This document shows, piece after piece, positions 26,795 to 35,174 of a DNA stretch of 64,000 nucleotides (position 1 is its first letter; every line of letters begins with the position of its first letter). The notes beneath the pieces were generated by a model. That model was given only the letters and a program-made list of their open reading frames with translations. It ran no database searches and was not told where the DNA came from. Source of the stretch: Nitrosopumilus cobalaminigenes (lineage in GTDB: Archaea > Thermoproteota > Nitrososphaeria > Nitrososphaerales > Nitrosopumilaceae). The stretch lies in assembly GCF_013407145.1 (NCBI RefSeq), contig NZ_CP026993.1, positions 248,001 through 312,000 of the forward strand, in the 5' to 3' direction. Made by a program: the position numbers and the translations under genes.

Positions 26795-26868
26795 GGGCCC
26801 GTAACTCAGCTTGGTAGAGTAACCGGCTCATAACCGGTGAGCCAAGGGATCGAAGCCCTTCGGGCCCA
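26795..26868 (+). tRNA. tRNA with anticodon CAT (elongator Met or Ile2)
   Basis: Acceptor GGGCCCG/CGGGCCC, anticodon stem ACCGG/CCGGT with loop CTCATAA, anticodon CAT, T loop ATCGAAG. Discriminator A; no CCA encoded. It does not have the A1-containing start and three G-C anticodon pairs expected of an archaeal initiator. Whether the C is modified to agmatidine (Ile2) cannot be decided by eye. A TATA-like ttttata at 26764-26770 lies about 27 bp upstream. Confidence 0.9.
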
Positions 26869-26909
26869 TTATTTTCAATTAGTTTTAAAATGAGCCCATT
26901 CAAAATTAT

Positions 26910-26977
26910 TTGGCCGCAATGAAGAATCAGAGTTATATCTGAATTGATGATTGGAAGGCATTTGACTGAGCTGCCAA
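26910..26977 (+). ncRNA. Probable C/D box sRNA
   Basis: The order of boxes fits an archaeal C/D guide RNA: C box ATGAAGA at 26919-26925 (one mismatch to RTGATGA), D' box CTGA at 26939-26942, C' box TTGATGA at 26944-26950, and D box CTGA at 26966-26969. The guides are 13 nt and 15 nt. A terminal stem forms between TTGGC at 26910-26914 and GCCAA at 26973-26977, extended by GC/GC next to the boxes. A TATA-like tttaaaa lies about 24 bp upstream. The C' box follows D' after only one base, short for the class. It would direct 2'-O-methylation of rRNA or tRNA; the target was not identified. Confidence 0.6.
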
Positions 26978-26980
26978 AAT

Positions 26981-27586
26981 TTACTTGTTGATTTGTTTTT
27001 TCACTTTTTCTAATATGTCTTCGCCAATTAGATTTTGTTCAAACAAGGCTTCTGTGATTTGTAAAATGTTTAGAATTGAATGCATTTTCACTCCTAATTC
27101 TAAAAGTGCTTCATCAGCTCCCTCCATTCTATTTACAATAACATATGCGTCTTTTACTGAAATGTTAACTTCTTTTAGAGATTTCACTGCATTTACAACT
27201 GAACCTCCTGTTGTAGCTACATCATCAATCATAACGACTTTCATATTGTCGTGGATTTTTCCTTCTACAGACTTTGATGTACCATAATCTTTTGGTTTGC
27301 TTCTGACATAGATTAGTGGTTTGACTGTTTCAATTGCTAGTGCAGATGCAATTACTAAACCTCCTGTTGGAACTGAGACAATTGAATCAAAATTATCTAA
27401 TCCAACATCTTCACCAATCTGATTTTCAAGATATTTTACCATTTTTCTAAATTCAATAGGATAACTTGGTACTAATCTTAAATCTACATAATACGAACTG
27501 TGTTTTCCACTTGCTAGTGTAAAATCACCGAATTTTATAATGCCTTTTTGATGCAAAAATGTTGCAAACTCTTTTACAAATTCCAT
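26981..27586 (-). CDS. pyrE: Orotate phosphoribosyltransferase
   Basis: 201 aa. The PRPP-binding loop V-V-M-I-D-D-V-A-T-T-G-G-S near residues 115-127 is diagnostic of type I phosphoribosyltransferases, and the N-terminal F-T-L-A-S-G-K-H-S-S-Y-Y-V-D is the PyrE block. It converts orotate to OMP in pyrimidine synthesis. The ATG at 27586 lies 51 bp from the ATG of the divergent LarA-like gene, with one AT-rich TATA-like element halfway between. Confidence 0.93.
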   Translation of the reverse strand: MEFVKEFATFLHQKGIIKFGDFTLASGKHSSYYVDLRLVPSYPIEFRKMVKYLENQIGEDVGLDNFDSIVSVPTGGLVIASALAIETVKPLIYVRSKPKDYGTSKSVEGKIHDNMKVVMIDDVATTGGSVVNAVKSLKEVNISVKDAYVIVNRMEGADEALLELGVKMHSILNILQITEALFEQNLIGEDILEKVKKQINK

Positions 27587-27605
27587 ACAAAAGTTAACTA
27601 CACTG

Positions 27606-27615
27606 GATTTATTTT
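27606..27615. promoter_or_regulatory. TATA-like element midway between pyrE and the LarA-like gene
   Basis: The sequence gatttatttt (aaaataaatc on the other strand) is centred about 25 bp from both divergent ATG codons (27586 minus, 27637 plus). It is the only good TATA candidate in the 50-bp gap, so both genes may use it. The match to TATA is better on the minus strand. Confidence 0.45.
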
Positions 27616-27636
27616 GTTTTGTATTGAGTGATAATT

Positions 27637-28719
27637 ATGCCTGAAATTTGGTTAAATTATGGAATTACAGATGTAGTTTTGGATATAAAGGCAGAAAATC
27701 TTGAGCAAAAAATTGATTCTGAAGGCAAAATTTTAGATGATTCCGCGATCAATGAAAAACTAAACACTCTTGATTTGTCAAAACCTATGGAACTTGTAGT
27801 ATTACATAATTCTAAAACTATTCTAAAAATCATCTCTTCCTTGTTTACTCTATGTGAACAAAAATCTAAACCATTCCCAAAAATATTAACTGATAAAAAA
27901 ATTCTCAATCTGGTAAAGTCTGGATTACCTGAAGGAAGTTCAATCAATGAATTTGATGATGTTGGTATTGAAAACTCTAATCTTGTATTTATGGGAGAGA
28001 TGGAATTTAATGGATTATTTGGATATGAGACTATTTCTACACGTCTAATCAAAAAATTTGGTCAAGAATCAATGCTTGCAGCATATGCTAAAAGACAAGG
28101 AAATATTCCAACTCCAGGACAATATTCTGAAAGTCTAACTGAAGCAAAAAAATTTACTGATAATTTTGAAATTCAAGGAATTGAAATAGTTGCAAATTCA
28201 GAAGGCATTTTAGATTTTACCATTGGTCATCCTTCAGAAACAACATCTTCAACAAAAATTTTGGAATCTAATTCTATCAAAGATGTAGGTGAACATAAAA
28301 CAATGGTGATTAGTACTGGAAAAGATGCAAGTAATGACAACCTTGGAAATTCATTTTCTTCTCTTTGGAATTGCTCTAATGCTATCAAAAAAGATGGTCT
28401 TGCTATCTTGGTTGCAGAATGTAAGGGTGGATTAGGATCTGATGCTCTACAACAATACATTGAAGATAGATTAACCATTGAACAATTAAAAAATCCTACC
28501 AAGTACATTAACGGAATGGAGGATTTGTTATTCCTCTCTGAAATACAAAAGAAATTCCAAGTTGGCCTAGTTTCAATTTTACCTGAATTTTACGCAAAAA
28601 AACTCAACATGGTTTCTATGCAAGGGATAAAATATTCTATGGATTATATTCTCAAAACTCAAGGTGCACGACAAAAAGTTGCAGTAGTAACTGATGGCGC
28701 TAGATTATTGTTAAGGTAA
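27637..28719 (+). CDS. LarA/DUF2088-like protein, probably divergent
   Basis: 360 aa. The N-terminus W-L-N-Y-G-I-T-D-V-V-L-D-I resembles the start of lactate racemase LarA. A C-terminal block M-V-I-S-T-G-K-D-A-S-N-D-N-L, followed by A-I-K-K-D-G-L-A-I-L-V-A-E-C-K-G-G-L-G, resembles the LarA block that ends in V-A-E-C-x-x-G-L-G. The Asp-x-Thr-Arg-Pro segment that binds the nickel-pincer cofactor is not recognisable. It may be a structural relative with another role; the function is unknown. ATG at 27637 is preferred to GTG at 27628 because of TATA spacing. Its end overlaps the convergent protease gene by 9 bp. Confidence 0.55.
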   Translation: MPEIWLNYGITDVVLDIKAENLEQKIDSEGKILDDSAINEKLNTLDLSKPMELVVLHNSKTILKIISSLFTLCEQKSKPFPKILTDKKILNLVKSGLPEGSSINEFDDVGIENSNLVFMGEMEFNGLFGYETISTRLIKKFGQESMLAAYAKRQGNIPTPGQYSESLTEAKKFTDNFEIQGIEIVANSEGILDFTIGHPSETTSSTKILESNSIKDVGEHKTMVISTGKDASNDNLGNSFSSLWNCSNAIKKDGLAILVAECKGGLGSDALQQYIEDRLTIEQLKNPTKYINGMEDLLFLSEIQKKFQVGLVSILPEFYAKKLNMVSMQGIKYSMDYILKTQGARQKVAVVTDGARLLLR

Positions 28720-29820
28720 AATCCCTGGCAAAAAACTTGATGGCAGTGGTGCACACAAAACTGCTAACACAATTATTCCAATGTATGCAATTTTTCTATT
28801 TCTTGATAGTGGTGAGACATCATCTAATGGAGATGCACTAGGATTTCTCGAACTCATGAAGAGAATCAAAAGTGCCATTAACCAATAGTTCAGCAAAACA
28901 AGAATTAGCATACTTCCATAGGTTGCATATTTGTGAATCTTTACACCAAGTAATGTTCTTGCCATATGCCCACCATCCAATTGCCATGCTGGAAGTAAAT
29001 TCAAAAATGTGATCAAAAATCCAATCCACGCGGCAAACATTACGGGAGTTAGAATTACTTCATGACCTGTTCCACCTTTACCAAATAATGCTAAACTAGC
29101 ACTCATGAGTAAAGGCTCACCTTGATTCCATTCAATTAATTTAGATTCTTCAAATAACCCTGCTGCAATTTCTGGATCTAAAACTGGTGCAGTATATGCG
29201 CCATAAATTGAAACTATGACTGCAATTACCAAACCTGCAATAGGACCTGCAATTGCAACATCAAATAAAATTTCTCGATTAATTGTTAATCCTTTTGACT
29301 GAATAAATGCACCAAATGTCGGAATGCCAATTACTGGAAGTCCTGGAATAAAATAAGGCCAAGTCGTTTTTAGTCCATGTGCTTTTGCTGCAACAATGTG
29401 ACCAAGTTCATGAACGCCTAAAATTCCTAATAATGATAGAGTGTAAACTGCTGCCATTTCAAGAGGATCGCCAATCTCTACAATTGAATTTGTACCTGAT
29501 GTTCTATAGTATCCGTCAATCATTACAAATGAAATAACTATTGCAAACAATATTCTTGGAGTCCATGAAGTACTCATCCATTTTCTTTGTTTTTTTGGAG
29601 AAAATTTTTGAATAATTACATAAAGACCCTCATCCTCCATCTTTTCTAATTTACAAACATAACTCATATTTTCTAATTTTCTTGCTAAACTCTCAAACTT
29701 TGATTTAAAATCAGTGTCATCTATTTGAAACTCTAGTGAAAATTCAGTTTTTGTAAAGTCACTCACCTGGAAAATCGAATTAACTATAGAAATTATCTCT
29801 TCTTGTGAGGGGTCGTCCAC
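28711..29820 (-). CDS. Site-2-type intramembrane metalloprotease (M50, EGY1-like)
   Basis: 369 aa. An N-terminal soluble region of about 120 residues is followed by six or more membrane helices. The zinc motif H-E-L-G-H near residues 140-144 and the third ligand motif L-D-G-G-H near 280-284 are intact. The block F-G-A-F-I-Q-S-K-G near 172-180 resembles that of the plant EGY1/EGY2 proteases. Such enzymes cut membrane-bound regulators or pre-proteins. GTG start with a TATA-like attaaatgg about 26 bp upstream. Substrate unknown. Confidence 0.88.
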   Translation of the reverse strand: MDDPSQEEIISIVNSIFQVSDFTKTEFSLEFQIDDTDFKSKFESLARKLENMSYVCKLEKMEDEGLYVIIQKFSPKKQRKWMSTSWTPRILFAIVISFVMIDGYYRTSGTNSIVEIGDPLEMAAVYTLSLLGILGVHELGHIVAAKAHGLKTTWPYFIPGLPVIGIPTFGAFIQSKGLTINREILFDVAIAGPIAGLVIAVIVSIYGAYTAPVLDPEIAAGLFEESKLIEWNQGEPLLMSASLALFGKGGTGHEVILTPVMFAAWIGFLITFLNLLPAWQLDGGHMARTLLGVKIHKYATYGSMLILVLLNYWLMALLILFMSSRNPSASPLDDVSPLSRNRKIAYIGIIVLAVLCAPLPSSFLPGILP

Positions 29821-29893
29821 TCTTTAAGACTAGATTTTTCCATTAAATGGTCTTTTGGTTTAAAATTAAATATTGACAATATCATATACTATC

Positions 29894-30391
29894 ATGCAAG
29901 TAATTCTTCGACAATTGGGGGATTGTAATATTAGAAGAGCAGAACCAAGCGATCTAATCTCTGTCATGGAAATAAATCTAAAAACTCTACCTGAACATTA
30001 TTCTGATTATTTCTATGAAAGCTTACTTTCTGAACTACCTGAAGCTTTCTTAGTGGCTGAAATTGGAAGAAAACATGTTGGATACATTATGTGTAAAACT
30101 GAATTTGGGTTTTCAAATTTTAAGAAATTAGGTTTTGTCAAAAAAGGTCATGTTGTTTCAATTGCGGTAGTTGAAGAACACAGAAAAAAAGGTATTGGAA
30201 ATGCACTAGTTGAAGAATCAGTTAATGGTGTAAAATTACGAAAATGTGATGAATTCTATTTAGAAGTACGATGTAGTAATACTGAGGCTGTTCGATTATA
30301 TGAAAAACAAGGATTTGTAATTCGACAACAACTAAACGCCTATTATCGAGATGGCGAAGATGCATATCTTATGGCTATTGAATTACAATAG
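29894..30391 (+). CDS. GNAT N-acetyltransferase, RimI/Ard1-like
   Basis: 165 aa. The acetyl-CoA loop R-K-K-G-I-G-N-A-L near residues 97-105 (R/Q-x-x-G-x-G/A) follows the V-S-I-A-V-V strand, and the C-terminus has E-A-V-R-L-Y-E-K-Q-G-F, typical of RimI. Archaeal members acetylate protein N-termini. ATG at 29894 is chosen over the frame's upstream start at 29873 because the TATA-like taaatattg at 29867-29875 then sits at the right distance. Confidence 0.85.
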   Translation: MQVILRQLGDCNIRRAEPSDLISVMEINLKTLPEHYSDYFYESLLSELPEAFLVAEIGRKHVGYIMCKTEFGFSNFKKLGFVKKGHVVSIAVVEEHRKKGIGNALVEESVNGVKLRKCDEFYLEVRCSNTEAVRLYEKQGFVIRQQLNAYYRDGEDAYLMAIELQ

Positions 30392-30428
30392 TTCAAACCA
30401 ATAAATAACTCACAAAAAATTCCTCGCC

Positions 30429-30647
30429 ATGGACAAACGAAAAGGAATGGGCATTACAATTTTTGTACTTTGTATTGGTGGCTTTTTCCTTTATGCATAT
30501 TTGTTGATGTTGTCTGAATGGAGTCCAATTGTATTACAATTATCAGTATTGATGATTGCTGGAGGAATTTTGGGAGTAGTTGCATGGATTGGATATGTAA
30601 TGGCAACAACAAAACCATCCCCTGCTTCAATAACCTCTGACGATTAA
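30429..30647 (+). CDS. Small membrane protein, function unknown
   Basis: 72 aa with a basic N-terminus M-D-K-R-K-G, two predicted membrane helices (about residues 8-27 and 36-60) and a short polar tail. No family recognised. ATG start, 37 bp after the acetyltransferase gene. It converges with the Trm5 gene with a 1-bp gap. Confidence 0.65.
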   Translation: MDKRKGMGITIFVLCIGGFFLYAYLLMLSEWSPIVLQLSVLMIAGGILGVVAWIGYVMATTKPSPASITSDD

Positions 30648-30648
30648 T

Positions 30649-31476
30649 TCATTTAGAAATTTTTACATCTACAACTGTTTGATAGTATCTTGGACCAACT
30701 GCTCGTACAATTTTTGAATCTAAAATTTCTGATTTTACAGGTGTAACACTAAGATAATGTTCTTCAGAGAGTTTTCCAGCATCTGTTTTTTTATCTGCAT
30801 GAATATGTGAATAATAATGAATGATCCCTCCATTTTTTGTTGTATCTATTGCAGATTGTAAAAATTCATCAGATCTTTCTGGCAACAACATCAATGTTCT
30901 ATCTGATTTGTCTATTAATTGCTCTCTAACAATCTCAGAAGCATCACCGTTGATGGAAATTACCTTTCCTGTAAGTTTGTTTAGTTCAATATTGGTCTCA
31001 CATAATTTTGAAGCCACTGGATTGATATCTAGACTATACACTGTACATTCCTTTTTCTTTGCAGCCATGATGGAAAACATGCCAATTCCCGCAAACATGT
31101 TTGTCATTATTTCGCCATTTTGAATCAAATTTGCAATTCTCTCCCTTTCAGTAGATAATCTGGGTGAAAAAAACGCATTTTTTACATCTACCCTGAATCT
31201 ACATCCAAATTCTTTGTATTCCGTTTCAGTATTGTCTTCCCCCGCAAGAATTTCTAGATCTCGCGTTCTAAAATTCCCCTCTACGGCTGAAGCTTGATAA
31301 AACACGCTTCTTACAATTTTTACCTCATCTAACAAGGCTTGTCCTATAATTTTCTTTTTTGAAAGCAAAGAATCTGGAATTCTAACAATAATTATTTCGC
31401 CTATCTGGTCAAACGCTGAAATTAATTCATCACTTTCTTTTTCTGTAAGCACATTTTCTAGTGCTTTTTTTAACAT
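30649..31476 (-). CDS. trm5: tRNA (guanine37-N1)-methyltransferase, Trm5 family
   Basis: 275 aa. The N-terminal region has G-E-I-I-I-V-R-I-P typical of the Trm5 D2 domain; then F-R-V-D-V-K-N-A-F-F-S-P-R-L leads into the SAM fold with M-F-A-G-I-G-M-F-S near residues 128-136, Y-S-L-D-I-N-P near 149-155 and L-M-L-L-P-E-R-S near 196-203. It methylates G37 of tRNA; the related wyosine enzyme Taw2 has the same fold, so this is the main alternative. The D1 domain of some archaeal Trm5 is absent. ATG at 31476 lies 5 bp after the ABCE1 stop; a TTG at 31485 is also open. Same operon as ABCE1. Confidence 0.85.
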   Translation of the reverse strand: MLKKALENVLTEKESDELISAFDQIGEIIIVRIPDSLLSKKKIIGQALLDEVKIVRSVFYQASAVEGNFRTRDLEILAGEDNTETEYKEFGCRFRVDVKNAFFSPRLSTERERIANLIQNGEIMTNMFAGIGMFSIMAAKKKECTVYSLDINPVASKLCETNIELNKLTGKVISINGDASEIVREQLIDKSDRTLMLLPERSDEFLQSAIDTTKNGGIIHYYSHIHADKKTDAGKLSEEHYLSVTPVKSEILDSKIVRAVGPRYYQTVVDVKISK

Positions 31477-31481
31477 TCGAG

Positions 31482-33269
31482 TCAATGCTTGTAATAGAAG
31501 TTTCCAGTTGTTTTTTGATCCTTATCTAATCTACTTTCTAATTTATTTACACGTGGTCTTAGACTTTTTTCATCTCTTCTAAACGACATGTCTAGTGATT
31601 TTAGAAATCTGTTCATGGCATCAGCCTTTGGCATTGGTGATGTTGCTTTACCTGCAGCACCCGACTCTCCTTCAAATATTACCATTGTGTCTGAAACTAA
31701 ATCCATTAATTGTAAATCATGATCAATTATGATTGCGGATTTTCCAAAAGAGCGAACAAATTTTTGTAAGAACTTTGCAACTGCAATTCTATCCTCTACA
31801 TCCAAAAATGCTGAAGGTTCATCTAATGCATACAAATCAACTTTTTGTAACAGGCATGATGCAACTGCTATTTTTTGAAGTTCTCCTCCGGAAAGATTTT
31901 TGATAGATTTATTGTAGAGTTTTTTAATTTTTAATGGATCAAGAATTTGTTCTTCTTCCATACTTCCTTCTACTGGATCTCCATTTGCTTTATCTAGAAC
32001 TGAAATTACTTCCACGTCAAGATCATTTTGAAGATATTGCGGTTTGTAAGCAATCTTAATTTTTTTATCCACACTACCAGAATCTGGTTTTTCAACACCA
32101 GCTATCATTTTCATCATTGTAGTTTTACCTAGTGCATTTGCACCCATTATACCCACAACCTCTCCTTTTCTTACCCTTCCAGGCTCAATTTCTACTGAAA
32201 ATGAAGGATATTTTTTTACTAATTTTGGATATGAAACAATATCGCTACCTTCTTGGAAAATGTCTGTAGTTGAAGATGATACGTCCATTGAAAATTTCTT
32301 ATCTCTAAATCTTACATTTTCAGTTGGTAAATATCCATCTAAAAACACATTGATTCCAATTTTGGTTGATAAAATATTTGAAACAATTCCATATGCTGTT
32401 GGTTCACCATACAATACCTCTATGTAATCACTTAGAAAATCTAATAATGTTAAATCATGTTCTACTACCATCACACTTTTTCCTATCTTTGCTAAATTTT
32501 GTATAACTCGTGCAACTCCTGTTCTTTGAAAAACATCGTTGTAAGATGATGGTTCATCGAAAAAATAAAATTCTGTATCTTTTGATGCAGATGCAGCAAC
32601 TGCAATTCTTTGTAATTCACCACCACTTAATTCCTTCAAACTCTGTTCCATTGAATTTTCTAATCCTAATTCTTTGATTAGTTCTCTTGAAACTCCTCGT
32701 TCATCATATTTGTCAAGAAGTTCTTTTCCGGTACCATCAAATGCTTGAGCAATATGATGGACTTGTTGTGGTTTAATTGATGCACGAATTTGATTTTGTT
32801 TAATTTTTTCAAAATGTTGTTTTAATTCAGTTCCACTATAATGTTTTAAAATTTCATCCCATTCAGGAGGATTTTCATATCTGCCCAAATTTGGTTTAAG
32901 ATTCCCTGACAGAATATTTACAACAGTACTTTTACCCATTCCATTTCTTCCTAATAATCCTACAACTTCACCTTTCTTTGGTGTAGGCAATTTGTAAAGT
33001 CTAAATGAGTTCATTCCATATTGATGAATTTTGTCAGTAGCTAATTCACTTGCTAGATTCACAATTGTAATTGCATCAAATGGACATACTTTGACACAAA
33101 TTCCACAACCATTACAAATGTCTTCATCAATCTGGGCTTTCTTTGACTCTTCGTTGATAGTAACACATTCTGAGCCTGATTTATTGACTGGACAGTATTT
33201 GATACACTCTAGGCCACATTTTTGTGGTTGACACAGATCTTGATCTAAAACGGCTACTCTATGAGTCAT
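31482..33269 (-). CDS. Ribosome-recycling ATPase ABCE1/Rli1
   Basis: 595 aa from the ATG at 33269. The N-terminal domain binds two [4Fe-4S] clusters, with C-Q-P-Q-K-C-G-L-E-C and C-N-G-C-G-I-C-V-K-V-C-P. Two ABC domains follow, with Walker A G-R-N-G-M-G-K-S-T and G-A-N-A-L-G-K-T-T and two L-S-G-G-E-L-Q signatures. It splits ribosomes after termination. The frame is open to 33374, but that extension overlaps 5S rRNA and a TATA-like element (33293-33299) 27 bp from 33269, and the start M-T-H-R-V-A-V-L-D matches the family. The second Walker A has A-L in place of the more usual G-I. Confidence 0.95.
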   Translation of the reverse strand: MTHRVAVLDQDLCQPQKCGLECIKYCPVNKSGSECVTINEESKKAQIDEDICNGCGICVKVCPFDAITIVNLASELATDKIHQYGMNSFRLYKLPTPKKGEVVGLLGRNGMGKSTVVNILSGNLKPNLGRYENPPEWDEILKHYSGTELKQHFEKIKQNQIRASIKPQQVHHIAQAFDGTGKELLDKYDERGVSRELIKELGLENSMEQSLKELSGGELQRIAVAASASKDTEFYFFDEPSSYNDVFQRTGVARVIQNLAKIGKSVMVVEHDLTLLDFLSDYIEVLYGEPTAYGIVSNILSTKIGINVFLDGYLPTENVRFRDKKFSMDVSSSTTDIFQEGSDIVSYPKLVKKYPSFSVEIEPGRVRKGEVVGIMGANALGKTTMMKMIAGVEKPDSGSVDKKIKIAYKPQYLQNDLDVEVISVLDKANGDPVEGSMEEEQILDPLKIKKLYNKSIKNLSGGELQKIAVASCLLQKVDLYALDEPSAFLDVEDRIAVAKFLQKFVRSFGKSAIIIDHDLQLMDLVSDTMVIFEGESGAAGKATSPMPKADAMNRFLKSLDMSFRRDEKSLRPRVNKLESRLDKDQKTTGNFYYKH

Positions 33270-33363
33270 GTTGTAAACCGGTATTTTCTTTGCTTTATAC
33301 CTATTTTGAGCATATTTCAAATCTGGCGTTACGTTAATAGATGAGAATTTGACATCAATTTTC

Positions 33364-33480
33364 AAGCCGGCCATAGCGTTAGGGTGCGACCCAATCCCGT
33401 TCCGAACTTGGAAGTCAAACCTGATGTCGCTGTTGTGCTACTAAGATGCGAGAGCTCTTGGGAAGCAACAGTGCTGGCAT
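33364..33480 (+). rRNA. 5S ribosomal RNA
   Basis: About 117 nt. The conserved core ccgttccgaacttggaagtc (loop A to C) at 33398-33417 is unmistakable. Helix I forms between GCCGGC (33366-33371) and GCTGGC (33473-33478). It stands alone, far from 16S/23S genes in this window, as is usual in thaumarchaea. It is divergent from ABCE1. End positions are estimated within a few bases. Confidence 0.9.
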
Positions 33481-33536
33481 TTTCTACTTTACAATCAATC
33501 TTTTAATATTCAATTAATTGGATTGATGTGAATTAA

Positions 33537-33665
33537 ATGCCTAATTGTAGTGTTTGTGGAGAACTATGTGACAATGATATTAGATTGTTAAATCACATGA
33601 TGGAAAAACATGGTTGGAGAAATCCAAATGTTGGAACTCCTGATAGAAATAGTCGTGGTTACTAA
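33537..33665 (+). CDS. 42-aa single C2H2 zinc-finger protein
   Basis: The translation has 42 residues with C4-x2-C7-x13-H21-x4-H26, a classic C2H2 spacing, followed by a polar tail rich in Asn/Arg/Gly. ATG at 33537, TATA-like ttttaatatt at 33501-33510 about 30 bp upstream, stop TAA. It follows 5S rRNA by 56 bp and converges with leucyl aminopeptidase (2-bp gap). It is probably a small nucleic-acid- or protein-binding factor; function unknown. Confidence 0.7.
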   Translation: MPNCSVCGELCDNDIRLLNHMMEKHGWRNPNVGTPDRNSRGY

Positions 33666-33667
33666 CT

Positions 33668-35137
33668 CTACAAATTTTGTAAATAATCTAAAATTAATCT
33701 TACACCAAAGCCTGTAGCACCTTTTGGATTGTATGATTTTTCTTTTGTAGCTCCCTGCGTCCATGCAACTCCTGCTATATCGATATGTGTCCAAGGTGTT
33801 TTTTCAATTGCATTTTTTAAAAATGCAGCAGCAGTAATTGTTCCAGCTGCTCTTCCAATACCTACATTTTTCATATCTGCAACATCTGATTTTATCATAT
33901 CCATATAGTCTTGATTCAATGGTAGCTCCCAAACTTCTTCAGTTGTTCTTTTAGAAGAATCGTTGATTTTCTTTGTTAGTTTTTCATCATTTGATATAAT
34001 TGCTGCTACATTGGTTCCAAGTGCTACAATACATGCACCTGTAAGAGTGGCAAAATCAATAATTGCCTTTGGAGAATAATGTTTTTCTCCATATGATAAA
34101 GCATCAGCTAAAATCAATCTACCTTCTGCATCTGTATTTAGAATTTCAGCAGTTTTTCCACTGTATAGTTTTATGATATCTCCAGGTCTATATGATTCTC
34201 CACCTGGCATATTTTCAACTGAAGGAACAATCCCTACAACATTGATTGGTAACTTTAGTTCAGAAATTGATTTCATTATACCTAGAACTGTACAACCTCC
34301 ACATTTGTCAAATTTCATTTCATCCATGGCTGCACCAGGTTTTAATGAAATGCCACCTGTGTCAAATGTTACTGCTTTTCCTACAAGAACAGTTGGTTTG
34401 TCATTTTTTCTACCACCATTATGTTCAAGAATAATCAATTTTGGGTGATTACTACTTCCTTGACCTACTGCTGATATTCCTCCAAATCCTCTCTTCTTTA
34501 ATTCAGGCTCTGAAATAATATTACATTTCATTTTATTTTTCTTTGACATACTTTTTGCAAAGTTAGCTAATGTAGTAGGGGTACATTCGTTTGGAGGCAA
34601 ATTGGCAATATTTTTTGTAAATATTACTCCATCTGCAACAATTTCAGCTGTTTTGATAGCTTTTGAAATTTTATTTGATTTTGAAACAATGATGGTGAGA
34701 TTTGGTGAAGTTTCTATTTTTTCGGTCTTGAATTTTTCAAATTTGTAGAGAGCCATTTTTGCACCTTCAATGATCTGAGACACTGAAGAAATTGGTTCAA
34801 TAACAAAACTTGGAGGAGATATAATTGAAAATTCAGATAGTTTTAACTCCCTTGCTTTTTGAGCAATTTTTCCTGAGACAAATCTAATGGTATCTTTTGT
34901 TAGATTTTCTTTTTTTCCTATGCCTGCAAGCAGGACTCTTTGTATGGGTTTTCCAGGTATTGGAACTAGACTAAGTTTTCCTAATTTCCCTTCCATATCT
35001 TTTAGAGACTGGTTAATTGCCAATGTAGTTTTAGTGTCAAATTTTGGTAATCCTAGAACTTTGTTTGAATTTTCTAATACAAATCCACACAGAAGACTCG
35101 TTTTCTTTTTTGTAGAACTTTGAGTTTTAATTTTCAT
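33668..35137 (-). CDS. pepA: Leucyl aminopeptidase (M17)
   Basis: 489 aa. The family signature N-T-D-A-E-G-R-L lies near residues 336-343, with metal-binding K-x-V-T-F-D-T-G-G near 254-262 and M-K-x-D-K-C-G near 272-278. It removes N-terminal residues from peptides with two metal ions, usually as a hexamer. The N-terminal domain (about 1-160) is more divergent, as is normal. ATG at 35137. Confidence 0.94.
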   Translation of the reverse strand: MKIKTQSSTKKKTSLLCGFVLENSNKVLGLPKFDTKTTLAINQSLKDMEGKLGKLSLVPIPGKPIQRVLLAGIGKKENLTKDTIRFVSGKIAQKARELKLSEFSIISPPSFVIEPISSVSQIIEGAKMALYKFEKFKTEKIETSPNLTIIVSKSNKISKAIKTAEIVADGVIFTKNIANLPPNECTPTTLANFAKSMSKKNKMKCNIISEPELKKRGFGGISAVGQGSSNHPKLIILEHNGGRKNDKPTVLVGKAVTFDTGGISLKPGAAMDEMKFDKCGGCTVLGIMKSISELKLPINVVGIVPSVENMPGGESYRPGDIIKLYSGKTAEILNTDAEGRLILADALSYGEKHYSPKAIIDFATLTGACIVALGTNVAAIISNDEKLTKKINDSSKRTTEEVWELPLNQDYMDMIKSDVADMKNVGIGRAAGTITAAAFLKNAIEKTPWTHIDIAGVAWTQGATKEKSYNPKGATGFGVRLILDYLQNL

Positions 35138-35174
35138 AATGAAATTCTCTTTTTTGAAGTATTATTTAGATTTA

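Noticed and set aside
33270-33374. 35-residue N-terminal extension of ABCE1
   Set aside because: It overlaps the 5S rRNA gene and a TATA-like element; family members start at the M-T-H-R-V-A-V-L-D position.
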